The notes below the pieces were generated by a model that worked only from the letters and a program-made list of their open reading frames with translations, searched no databases and had not been told where the DNA came from. A DNA stretch of 18,619 nt from Betaproteobacteria bacterium. Its GTDB lineage: Bacteria; Pseudomonadota; Gammaproteobacteria; Burkholderiales; SG8-39. Positions 1-8,108 of this stretch are shown piece after piece; position 1 is the first letter of the stretch, and each line of letters begins with the position of its first letter. A program made the translations under genes and the position numbers. Location: NCBI GenBank assembly GCA_029858545.1, contig JAOUFA010000022.1:1-18619 (forward strand), given 5' to 3'.

Positions 1-145
1 TCGGGTCGGGGACGAGCCGCGTGCCGTCCTTGAGCGCCACCCCGCCCTGCTTCCTGATCTCGAGGATCGAGCGGACGAGGTGCTGGTTCGTGCCCATCCT
101 GCCGGTCACGCCGTTCATGATGATTCCAATGCGTTTCTGCGTCAT
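1..145 (-). CDS. Gfo/Idh/MocA-family oxidoreductase, N-terminal part (cut by window edge)
   Basis: Only the first 48 codons lie in the window. They read MTQKRIGIIMNGVTGRMGTN, followed by QHLVRSILEIRKQGGVALKDG. The GxxxGRMGxNQHL pattern is the dinucleotide-binding start of one Gfo/Idh/MocA dehydrogenase subgroup, which oxidises sugars or cyclitols with NAD(P). The ATG at 145 overlaps the stop of the upstream TIM-barrel gene as ATGA, so the two are probably translationally coupled and work on the same substrate. The substrate cannot be told from this fragment. The family call is fairly firm; any narrower function would be guesswork. Confidence 0.75.
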   Translation of the reverse strand, partial: MTQKRIGIIMNGVTGRMGTNQHLVRSILEIRKQGGVALKDGTRLVPDP

Positions 146-978
146 TCTATTTCCAGTGCCTCCATGATGCCCCTGAGATAGCCGATCGCGCGCGCCGCGG
201 CCCCGGGGCCGTCGGGCACGTAGTCGAAGGGCTCGACCGCGATATCGCCCGCGTAACCGTGGCGCTTCAACGCCGCGAACAGCGGCGCGAAGCGCTGCTC
301 GCCCTGCCCGGGCCCGCGCCGGTTGCGATCGTTCACCTGCACATGCGCAATCACGTTCTTCGGCACCCAGCGCCCGACCAGTTCGGGGAGCGCGCTCTTT
401 TCGGAGCGCCCCGCGGCGCTGCAATCGAGCATCGATCGGACCGCGTTGCTGCCGATCGCCTCGACCATGCGCGCAGCCTCTTCCAGCGAGTTGATGAGCG
501 GCGTCATGTCTGCGGCAAGCGGCTCGATGCAGTAGATCACACCCGAGCGCTCGGCGTGCCCGGCGATCGCGGCAAAGCAGTCCTGCGCGCGCGCCGTCGC
601 CGCCTCGCGCGTGTCGCCGGCTTCGACGCGGCGCTGTTGCGGCGAGCCGTGCACCAGGTAGCGCCCGCCGAGCGCCGCGCATAGGTCGATGAGCGAGCGC
701 ATCGCATCCACCGTGCGCCGGCGCGTCGCGTCGTCGCGCGTGCTGATCGACAGCCCGGCAGGTTTGACGAGCAGCCAGTGAAGTCCGGTGATCGCGATGC
801 CGGCATCCTCGGCCGCGGCGCGGATCGCCGCGATTCGCGCTTCTCCCAGACGGTGCGGTTCCTCCGAGAGCGTGTACGGTGCGACCTCCAGGCCGTCGTA
901 GCCGAGCTTTGCCGCGTATTCGCATTGCGCCGGGAAGGACATCGGCGCGATGACTTCATTGCAGAGTGCGATGCGCAT
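142..978 (-). CDS. Sugar phosphate isomerase/epimerase-like TIM-barrel protein
   Basis: This 278-residue protein belongs to the xylose-isomerase-like / AP-endonuclease-2 TIM-barrel superfamily, soluble enzymes that isomerise or epimerise sugars at a divalent metal. The likely metal ligands are visible at strand ends: E152 (YCIEPL), D185 (MLDCS), H212 (IAHVQVND) and E249 (AVEPF). The start MRIALCNEVI fits the usual short lead into the first strand. The ATG at 978 lies 7 bases after the pyk stop and has no obvious Shine-Dalgarno sequence, so coupling to pyk is likely. It also overlaps the next gene, a Gfo/Idh/MocA oxidoreductase, by four bases. Pairs of this isomerase type with such a dehydrogenase are common in sugar and inositol catabolism. 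Hydroxypyruvate isomerase (Hyi) was considered because of the pyk neighbour, but the N-terminus does not look like Hyi. The substrate is unknown. Confidence 0.8.
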   Translation of the reverse strand: MRIALCNEVIAPMSFPAQCEYAAKLGYDGLEVAPYTLSEEPHRLGEARIAAIRAAAEDAGIAITGLHWLLVKPAGLSISTRDDATRRRTVDAMRSLIDLCAALGGRYLVHGSPQQRRVEAGDTREAATARAQDCFAAIAGHAERSGVIYCIEPLAADMTPLINSLEEAARMVEAIGSNAVRSMLDCSAAGRSEKSALPELVGRWVPKNVIAHVQVNDRNRRGPGQGEQRFAPLFAALKRHGYAGDIAVEPFDYVPDGPGAAARAIGYLRGIMEALEIE

Positions 979-985
979 GCGTGGT

Positions 986-2425
986 TCAGGCGCGCAAGTG
1001 CTCTCCGACGCGCACGATCTTCATCGTGTTCGTCCCGCCCGCCTTGCCGATCGGCTCGCCGATGGTGATCACGATCACGTCGCCTTCCTTCGCCACGCCG
1101 TTTTCGACCAGCACCTTCTCCGCCTCGCGCAGAAGCTCCTCGCGATCGCTGCCCACGTACCTGACGATCAGCGGATAGACGTCGCGAAACAACGCGCAGC
1201 GATAACGCGTCGAGGTCTGAGAGGTCAGCGCGTAGATCGGCACGCCGCTATTCATGCGCGACATCCACAACGCGGTGGATCCCGATTCGGTAAGCGCGGC
1301 AATCGCCTTCACCTTGAGGTGGTACGCGGTGAAAAGCGCCGCCATCGCGATCGACTGGTCGACGCGGGTGAACACGCGATTGAGGAATTCCTGGTCGAGA
1401 CTGAGCGCCTGGGATTGCTCTGCTTCGACGCAGATGCGGTCCATCGACTCGATCACCTCCACCGGATACCGGCCGCTCGCCGTTTCGGCGGAGAGCATCA
1501 CCGCATCGGTGCCATCGAGTACCGCATTGGCCACGTCGGAGACCTCGGCACGCGTCGGAATCGGGCTCGCAATCATCGACTCCATCATCTGCGTGGCGGT
1601 AATGGCAAGCTTGTTCTGCTCGCGCGCGAGACGGATCATTTTCTTCTGCAGCGCGGGCACCGAGGCATCGCCCACTTCCACTGCGAGATCGCCGCGCGCC
1701 ACCATGATGCCGTCGCAGGCGCTCATGATGTCGAGCAAAGCGGTTTGCGTCACCGCCTCGGCGCGCTCGATCTTGGCGATCAGCAGGGCGCCGCCGCCCG
1801 CGGTGCGCAGCAGTTCTCGCGCCACATACATGTCGGCGCCGGTCTTCGGAAACGAGACCGCGAGATAGTCGGCCTGCAATTTCGCCGCGGTCTTGATGTC
1901 GTCCATGTCTTTGGCGGTCAGGGCGGGCGCGGTCAGTCCGCCGCCCTGACGGTTGATGCCCTTGTTGTTCGACAGCACTCCGCCGTGGCGTACCGTCGTC
2001 CACACCTCCTCGCCGCGCACATCGGTGACGTCGAGCACGATCTTGCCGTCGTCGAGCAGCAGCACCGCGCCCGGCTCGACATCGCGCGGCAGATCCTTGT
2101 AGTCGAGCCCGGAGCGCTCGTCGTCGCCCAGTGCACAGGTCGCGTCGAGGATGAAGCGCTGGCCCTTGGCGAGCGTCGCCAATCCGTCCTTGAACTTGCC
2201 GACGCGGATCTTCGGGCCCTGCAGGTCGCACATGATCGCCACCGTGCGCCGGGTCTTGCGGCTGATCTCCTTCACCAACTCGGCGCGCCTCAGGTGATCG
2301 GCGGCGGAACCGTGCGAGAAGTTGAGCCGCACCACGTCGACGCCGGCGCGAATCATCTTCTCGAGAACTACCGGTTCGCTCGAAGCGGGGCCGAGGGTGG
2401 CGACGATCTTGGTGCTGCGGAGCAT
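986..2425 (-). CDS. pyk: Pyruvate kinase
   Basis: Pyruvate kinase transfers phosphate from phosphoenolpyruvate to ADP in the cytosol, draining triose made by the neighbouring Calvin cycle genes toward pyruvate. The protein has 479 residues, normal for the family. Visible motifs are KIVATLGPAS (6-15), the substrate-binding RLNFSHG (33-39), the catalytic lysine K218 in IAKIER with E220, the metal-binding D246 in MVARGDL, and the signature ATQMMESM...PTRAEVSDVANAVLDGTDAVMLS (277-311). A B-domain insertion lies at about 70-165 and a C-terminal regulatory domain follows about residue 340. The start at 2425 matches the family N-terminus. It has no good Shine-Dalgarno sequence and overlaps the stop of a possible 8-codon leader ORF as TAATG. 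The isomerase/epimerase gene follows after 7 bases. pyk next to tkt-gap-pgk is typical of betaproteobacteria; here two envelope genes separate them. Confidence 0.97.
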   Translation of the reverse strand: MLRSTKIVATLGPASSEPVVLEKMIRAGVDVVRLNFSHGSAADHLRRAELVKEISRKTRRTVAIMCDLQGPKIRVGKFKDGLATLAKGQRFILDATCALGDDERSGLDYKDLPRDVEPGAVLLLDDGKIVLDVTDVRGEEVWTTVRHGGVLSNNKGINRQGGGLTAPALTAKDMDDIKTAAKLQADYLAVSFPKTGADMYVARELLRTAGGGALLIAKIERAEAVTQTALLDIMSACDGIMVARGDLAVEVGDASVPALQKKMIRLAREQNKLAITATQMMESMIASPIPTRAEVSDVANAVLDGTDAVMLSAETASGRYPVEVIESMDRICVEAEQSQALSLDQEFLNRVFTRVDQSIAMAALFTAYHLKVKAIAALTESGSTALWMSRMNSGVPIYALTSQTSTRYRCALFRDVYPLIVRYVGSDREELLREAEKVLVENGVAKEGDVIVITIGEPIGKAGGTNTMKIVRVGEHLRA

Positions 2426-2451
2426 TACGGAGCGATCTGAGAGAGGTGCAT
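2425..2451 (-). promoter_or_regulatory. Possible 8-codon leader ORF coupled to pyk
   Basis: On the minus strand an ATG at 2451 opens MHLSQIAP and ends in TAA at 2427-2425, which shares a base with the pyk ATG (TAATG). A strong GGAGG (2467-2463) lies 11 bases before this ATG, while pyk itself has no clear ribosome binding site. Ribosomes loading at this GGAGG could therefore re-initiate on pyk. The spacing is longer than ideal and a short ORF like this can occur by chance, so confidence is low. Confidence 0.25.
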
Positions 2452-2612
2452 CGAGTGTATCACCTCCGTTCGGACGAACCCGCCGGGGAGGGCCGTAACA
2501 CGACGTCTATGCGGAGCGGCGCGATGCGGGAGATTGCCGCACGCGGGACGCGGCTTGCTAGTCCGACCCTGTTCGCGGGCACCACCGCGGCGGCGACGCG
2601 CGACAAGGAGGT

Positions 2613-2642
2613 GCGCGGTGCATCCGTGCGATGGCACCGCGC
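2613..2642 (-). terminator. Hairpin downstream of the Ig-repeat lipoprotein gene
   Basis: A perfect 9-bp stem (GCGCGGTGC with GCACCGCGC) closes a 12-base loop, starting 18 bases past the stop of the minus-strand lipoprotein gene. The position fits a terminator. The sequence after it on the minus strand (ACCTCCTTGTCG) has only a poor T-run, so it may act as a 3'-end stabiliser or a weak or Rho-assisted terminator rather than a classic intrinsic one. Confidence 0.4.
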
Positions 2643-2660
2643 CGCCGCGGCAGACCGGCG

Positions 2661-4769
2661 TCAGAAGGTATACGGCGAATCAGGCAGACGACAGATGTCG
2701 GCTTGAAGGGCGGACAAACGAAATTGGAGTTCGCCGACGGCTGCAGAGCCCGCGACGACCGTGCTTGCGCGGATTCTGACCACCGTCCAGAGCGCGCTGT
2801 TCTTGCCGTAGGTAAGATTGAATAGTCCCACACCGCTGGCATCGGTCGTTACGGTGCCCGGGGCGTCAGCCGGATTCGCGGAGGTGAGGGTTCCTGCGGC
2901 GGAATTGGCCGGGGTGAGCCGGCTGTCCACGGTTCCGGGAAGCGACGTGACCAACCCGGCTGGAGTACAGGTCAATGTACCACCGGCTCCGGCGGTACAT
3001 ACTTCGGACATCGTTGTCGTGGTTCCGGTGGCGTAGTATTTCCTGGTGCCGTCTTCCGCCGGTGCACTATCCAGGGTGAGGTTCTCGTTGGCGTCCTCGT
3101 TCAAGAAGGTTCCCGTCCTGCCGTCGGGGCCGTCAGGATCGGGTATACAAGCCGAACCGGTGCTCCAGGCGATCGGCCAAAGACTCAGGTTGACCACCGT
3201 TCCCGCCGGCGCGGGGGTGCCGTTGGCGTCCGCGACCAGGACCGACATCGCTTGGATGTAGGCCGTGGCATTGGAATTGACGGCGAGCACGGTAGCGGAA
3301 CCAAACGCCACCGACCCCGCCGTGCCGCCGATGATGATCGACGCATCGTTTCCGGAAGCGGTCACATTCACGCCGGCCGCCTCGGTCTTCACGGTCGTGC
3401 CGAGTACCGTGGCGCGGATTTGCACGCCGTTCGCCCCCGACGTCAGCGATCCGGACGTAAAGGAGGCGAGCGCCTGCCCCAGCGTGAGGCCGCCTCCCAC
3501 CACCGAGGCGGTATAGGCAATCACCGGCGAGATGGTTTCGCCACCGCCGGTCGGATTCAGAATGGAGAACGCCACCGGCGCGTTGCCGACCGGTTGGCCG
3601 GTCGCGTCCACCACGGTCGCGATCAGGGTGGCGGATCCGCTGGTGGTTCCCACGCTTTTCGCCACGACGCTGGGCGTAGCCTGCAGCGTGATCGCGTTCG
3701 GTGTGACCGCCGTCATGGAAACCGTCAGCGAATCGCTCAGTCCGGGATTTGCTGGATCGAGCGCCTGAACGGTCGCCACGCCCGCTGACGTGGTCCTGAG
3801 CGTAGCGCTTGCGATTCCACCCACCACGGGCACGCTGGCCAATACATTGCTGCCACCGGTCCAGGTACCGATCGAGGTCGCGAAGGTCACCGCCGTGGTG
3901 CCAGCCGGGGCGGCTACCGTCACCGTAAGTTGATCGGCCAGGGTCATGGACACCGACGTGGGGGCCGAGATAGCTGCCCCACCGTTGAGTCGCGTCTGGC
4001 TGATCGCGAAAGTGGTCGACGATAGCGTAACGTTGACGGTAGCGGCGGCAGTCGATCCCACTGCGGTCGCAGTCACGGTCGCGACACCCACGCCGCCTGC
4101 CACCCCGGCGACGCTGACGGTGAATTTTCCCGCGCTGTCCGTGACGCCCGATGCCGGCGTGACGGTCACGACACCTGTTCCCGAAGCGACGACCGAAATC
4201 GGCGCATTGGCCACACCTGTGCCCTGCGCATTCCGCGCGATGAAGACGATACTTGCGGGTGACGTGCCATTATCGGGGACGGTTTGGCCGCTCCCACTGA
4301 ACACGGCCAGCGTGGAACCCGAGATCTGGATCGGGATCTGGGCTGTGGCGAACTCGGAAGTTGCCGTAATCGTGGCTGTGCGATTGGCGAGGTTGCCCAC
4401 CCCCGACGAAAACGTGAAGGTGGCTGTGCCGTTCGCGCCAGTTGTCACGGTCGCGGAGCTCACGACACCGGTATCGGTACCCAGCGCGATGGGGACGCCA
4501 GGGAGGGCTGCATTCGATGCATTCAATGCGGTGACGGTCACGGTGGTGCTTGCCGTATTATCCGAAGGCACGGATGTGGGTGAGGCCGATAGAGTGAGAA
4601 GCACCGCAGCGCCGCTGCTGGGCGGTGTACCGGTCGCGGCGGAACCGGCAGGCAGCGGACTGGCCGGATTTCCGCAACTCCCCAGGCTGAGAATCGACGC
4701 CATGGCGACCATCGCAAGGATCGCCTTGCTCACAAAACCGCGGGGCAAAACCGGAGCTTGATGGCCCAT
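2661..4769 (-). CDS. Lipoprotein with tandem bacterial Ig-like (Big_1 type) repeats
   Basis: The 702-residue product starts with a basic N-region, a hydrophobic stretch (about 16-29) and the lipobox LGSC with the lipidated cysteine at C32. Glycine follows the cysteine, so by the E. coli +2 rule it should go to the outer membrane. The rest is rich in Thr, Ser, Val, Ala and Gly and forms about five Ig-like beta-sandwich units, near 55-150, 152-250, 252-358, 359-472 and 475-690. Repeated features include xSVPSDNTASTTVTVTA, DSAGKFTVSV and GVPIAL-type strands. The last unit carries an acidic insert, DPDGPDG (544-550) and NEDANENLTLD (557-567), that resembles a calcium-binding loop. Such proteins are surface adhesion or scaffold proteins; the ligand is unknown. 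The ATG at 4769 is preceded by AGAGG at good spacing. The gene diverges from the small barrel gene at 5176. Confidence 0.85.
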   Translation of the reverse strand: MGHQAPVLPRGFVSKAILAMVAMASILSLGSCGNPASPLPAGSAATGTPPSSGAAVLLTLSASPTSVPSDNTASTTVTVTALNASNAALPGVPIALGTDTGVVSSATVTTGANGTATFTFSSGVGNLANRTATITATSEFATAQIPIQISGSTLAVFSGSGQTVPDNGTSPASIVFIARNAQGTGVANAPISVVASGTGVVTVTPASGVTDSAGKFTVSVAGVAGGVGVATVTATAVGSTAAATVNVTLSSTTFAISQTRLNGGAAISAPTSVSMTLADQLTVTVAAPAGTTAVTFATSIGTWTGGSNVLASVPVVGGIASATLRTTSAGVATVQALDPANPGLSDSLTVSMTAVTPNAITLQATPSVVAKSVGTTSGSATLIATVVDATGQPVGNAPVAFSILNPTGGGETISPVIAYTASVVGGGLTLGQALASFTSGSLTSGANGVQIRATVLGTTVKTEAAGVNVTASGNDASIIIGGTAGSVAFGSATVLAVNSNATAYIQAMSVLVADANGTPAPAGTVVNLSLWPIAWSTGSACIPDPDGPDGRTGTFLNEDANENLTLDSAPAEDGTRKYYATGTTTTMSEVCTAGAGGTLTCTPAGLVTSLPGTVDSRLTPANSAAGTLTSANPADAPGTVTTDASGVGLFNLTYGKNSALWTVVRIRASTVVAGSAAVGELQFRLSALQADICRLPDSPYTF

Positions 4770-5175
4770 AAATACCTCTGCAAAGTCTGATGGTTACTAG
4801 AAACCGCTTAGATTCTACTGTAACTTTTGAATAGGTGCATGCGGTCTACGTACCCAACCATAGCGGCGGTCCGACTCAAGCCAATCAGGCGAACGAGACT
4901 GGGCGCCGCGCTGCGGACTGTCAATGGAACTACTTAACGCCCCATTGAAAATGACAAGATATCGCCGATAAACAACGCTCTAGGATTCTCTTGGCGGGAT
5001 CCGGGCGGACCTGCCGGGTTTGTTCGCATCGAGCATTCCCGAGGCGCGAGAAGCTCAGCGGCGCTGCACGGGTCAAGCTCCGAAAGCGTCATGACGCACC
5101 ACATCAATTTGACTATTCACAGCCCCTAGGTTAAAACCTCGCACCAATAAGTCATTGAATTGTCAGGGGAGAGCG
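4770..5175. other. Intergenic region between divergent envelope genes, lower in GC
   Basis: These 406 bases hold no convincing gene on either strand. By hand count the 60-base blocks starting at 4801 and 4921 are about 42-43% GC, well below the flanking genes. Contents: the 5' region of the lipoprotein gene, with a possible minus-strand -10 (TAGAAT at 4817-4812) but no good -35; an inverted repeat TCAATGG-N14-CCATTGA at 4921-4948 that could be a regulator site; a short palindrome CAGCGGCGCTG near 5058; and the promoter of the barrel gene near 5109-5137. No T-rich terminator is seen. Confidence 0.6.
5109..5137 (+). promoter_or_regulatory. Candidate sigma-70 promoter of the outer-membrane barrel gene
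   Basis: TTGACT (5109-5114, five of six consensus bases) and TAAAAC (5132-5137, four of six) are separated by 17 bases. Transcription would begin near 5144, leaving a leader of about 30 bases before the ATG at 5176. The placement and spacing are good. The match is by eye only. Confidence 0.5.
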
Positions 5176-5736
5176 ATGAAACTTTTTCGCCGTTGGACGA
5201 TCCTGCTTCTGGTGGCCATCGCGCTGCCCGTTCAGGCCGCAGATCCGGACCCGGATTACTACGGCGGGCTCATGTTGGGCGTGGCCGACTACGGAGAAAC
5301 CGGCATCGGATACAACATGTCGACGGCCACGGGCCGGCTCGGTTATCAAATGGCACGTTTCCTCGCTATCGAAGCGCGCGGAACATTGGGCGGAGACGGA
5401 AAGATGTCGGGCGCGGGGATCGCCGACAGCACCTACCGGATCAAGGCCATGGGTAGCCTCCTTGGCAAGCTCAGTTGGCAACTCTCGAGCGATTCGGAGA
5501 CCTATCTCCATGCACTCTTTGGAATGTCGGGGGCGCTGACTACCGCGACCGCTCCCGGCGTTAGCAAGAACTACAAATTGCGCGGGGGTTCATTCGGGAT
5601 CGGCTTGGATCTTTTCGCCGACCGCAACCGCGCGATCAATTTCGAATGGATGCAGGACCTCAAGGGCAAGGTCAAAGGCACGACGAACAAGTACACGCTC
5701 ACGCACTTTGGCGTCGGCTACCTCCAGCGTTTTTGA
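5176..5736 (+). CDS. Small outer-membrane beta-barrel (porin-like / OmpA-like) protein
   Basis: The 186-residue product opens with a clear Sec signal peptide, MKLFRRWTILLLVAIALPVQA, with cleavage likely after residue 21 before ADPDPDYYGG. The mature part alternates polar and aromatic or hydrophobic residues in strands (YYGGLMLGVADYG, GYNMSTATGRLGYQ, FLAIEARGTLGG, THFGVGYLQRF) and ends in phenylalanine, the usual C-terminal signal for outer-membrane barrel assembly. About eight strands fit the length, as in the OmpA-like barrel family (PF13505 type). The ATG at 5176 was chosen over an in-frame TTG at 5155 because AGGGGAG lies just before it and the signal peptide starts there. It diverges from the Ig-repeat lipoprotein gene and converges on pgk. 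Its specific role is unknown. Confidence 0.8.
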   Translation: MKLFRRWTILLLVAIALPVQAADPDPDYYGGLMLGVADYGETGIGYNMSTATGRLGYQMARFLAIEARGTLGGDGKMSGAGIADSTYRIKAMGSLLGKLSWQLSSDSETYLHALFGMSGALTTATAPGVSKNYKLRGGSFGIGLDLFADRNRAINFEWMQDLKGKVKGTTNKYTLTHFGVGYLQRF

Positions 5737-5776
5737 GTGGCAACGCCGGGTAGCGGCACCGGCGAGGTGATCGCGG

Positions 5777-5792
5777 CGCGCGGCCCCGCGCG
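5777..5792. terminator. GC hairpin between the convergent barrel gene and pgk
   Basis: CGCGCG-GCCC-CGCGCG forms a 6-bp stem with a 4-base loop in the 104-base gap between two convergent genes, where a bidirectional terminator is expected. No T-tract follows on either strand and the DNA is GC-rich, so chance is possible. Confidence 0.3.
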
Positions 5793-5840
5793 TCGGCGCC
5801 ACGTGACGCTCTGCATGACGCGCCCCGCCTCGGTCGCCGC

Positions 5841-7007
5841 CTAGCCCTCAGCGCGCGCTTCGAGCGCCGCCACCGCCGGCAGCGTCTTGCCCTCGAGAAA
5901 CTCCAGGAAAGCGCCTCCCGCGGTAGAGATGTAGCTCACCTTGTCGGCGATGCCGAACTTATTGATCGCCGCGACGGTGTCACCGCCGCCCGCGATCGAG
6001 TACGCGCTCGATGCCGCGATCGCGCGGGCGAGCGTTTCGGTACCGCGCGCGAAGGCGTCGAACTCGAACACGCCCACCGGACCGTTCCACACGATCGTGC
6101 CCGCCCGCCCGAGCGAGGCGGCGAACGCCTGCGCGGTCTTCGGGCCGATATCGAGGATCAGGTCGTCCGCGGCGACCTCCTTCACCGACTTCACGCTCGC
6201 CACTGCGGTCGCGGAGAATTCCCTCGCGACGACCACGTCGACCGGCAGCGGCACCTTGGTCGCTGCCATCACCCGCTTCGCTTCGTCGACCAGATCGCGT
6301 TCGCAGAGTGATTTGCCGATCTGCATGCCTGCCGCGAGCATGAAAGTGTTGGCGATGCCGCCACCGACGATGAGCTGATCAACCTTCTTCGCGAGCGCAC
6401 CGAGGATGGTGAGCTTGGTCGAGACTTTCGAGCCGGCGACGATCGCGATCAGCGGCCGCTTCGGGCTGGCGAGCGCCGTCGAGAGCGCATCGAGTTCGGC
6501 GGCCATCAGCGGGCCCGCACAGGCGATTTTCGCGAATCGCGCCAGGCCGTGCGTGGTCGCCTCGGCACGATGCGCGGTGCCGAAGGCGTCGTTCACGTAC
6601 ACGTCGCACAGCGACGCCATCTTTCTGGCGAGCGCCTCGTCGTCCTTCTTCTCACCCTTGTTGACGCGGCAGTTCTCCAGCAGCACGACTTCGCCGGGTC
6701 GCACGTCGACGCCTTCGATCCAGTTCGGCTTCAGCGCCACCGGTCGCCCGAGAAGCTCGGCGAGGCGCTTCGCCACCGGCGCAAGCGAATCCTCGGGCTT
6801 CATCTCACCTTCCTTCGGGCGTCCCAGGTGCGAAGTTGCCATGACCGCGGCGCCTGCCTCGAGCGCCTGACGAATGCACGGGACGGATGCGCGGATGCGC
6901 GTGTCATCGGTGATCGCGCCCTGGTCGTCCTGCGGCACGTTCAGATCGGCACGAATGAAGACGCGCTTGCCGCGCAGATCGACATCGCCGATGCGCTTGA
7001 ACTTCAT
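5841..7007 (-). CDS. pgk: Phosphoglycerate kinase
   Basis: Phosphoglycerate kinase phosphorylates 3-phosphoglycerate from RuBisCO to 1,3-bisphosphoglycerate with ATP, the first step of the reductive half of the Calvin cycle; it also runs in glycolysis. The 388-residue length is normal. Motifs in order are RADLNVP (19-25), SHLGRP (59-64), NDAFGTAHR for substrate binding in the N-domain, then GSKVSTK, GGGIANTF, WNGPVGVFE, GGGDTVAA and STAGGAFLEFLEG in the nucleotide-binding C-domain. The ATG at 7007 sits 7 bases after the gap stop, so the two are co-transcribed. This is the last gene of the Calvin operon; the next gene downstream is convergent. In cbb operons it is also named cbbK. Confidence 0.97.
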   Translation of the reverse strand: MKFKRIGDVDLRGKRVFIRADLNVPQDDQGAITDDTRIRASVPCIRQALEAGAAVMATSHLGRPKEGEMKPEDSLAPVAKRLAELLGRPVALKPNWIEGVDVRPGEVVLLENCRVNKGEKKDDEALARKMASLCDVYVNDAFGTAHRAEATTHGLARFAKIACAGPLMAAELDALSTALASPKRPLIAIVAGSKVSTKLTILGALAKKVDQLIVGGGIANTFMLAAGMQIGKSLCERDLVDEAKRVMAATKVPLPVDVVVAREFSATAVASVKSVKEVAADDLILDIGPKTAQAFAASLGRAGTIVWNGPVGVFEFDAFARGTETLARAIAASSAYSIAGGGDTVAAINKFGIADKVSYISTAGGAFLEFLEGKTLPAVAALEARAEG

Positions 7008-7014
7008 CGCCGGC

Positions 7015-8028
<1,014 letters not shown>

Positions 8029-8108
8029 GTCAGTCCTCTACAGATGAATGATGTTTCCGCCCGAAGTGGGGAAGTTACGAGGAGCGTCACTCCCTTGTTC
8101 AGAGTCTT

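Noticed and set aside
142..978. Hydroxypyruvate isomerase (hyi)
   Set aside because: The pyk neighbour suggested it, but the N-terminal segment and overall pattern fit a general sugar phosphate isomerase/epimerase better.
950..2440. Long plus-strand open frame opposite pyk
   Set aside because: It mirrors pyk codons in GC-rich DNA; it is rich in His/Arg/Ala/Gly with no family motif, while the minus strand gives an intact pyruvate kinase.
2446..2842. Small open frames on both strands between pyk and the lipoprotein gene
   Set aside because: They overlap each other, have Arg/Ala-rich random composition and no convincing start context, apart from the 8-codon leader listed separately.
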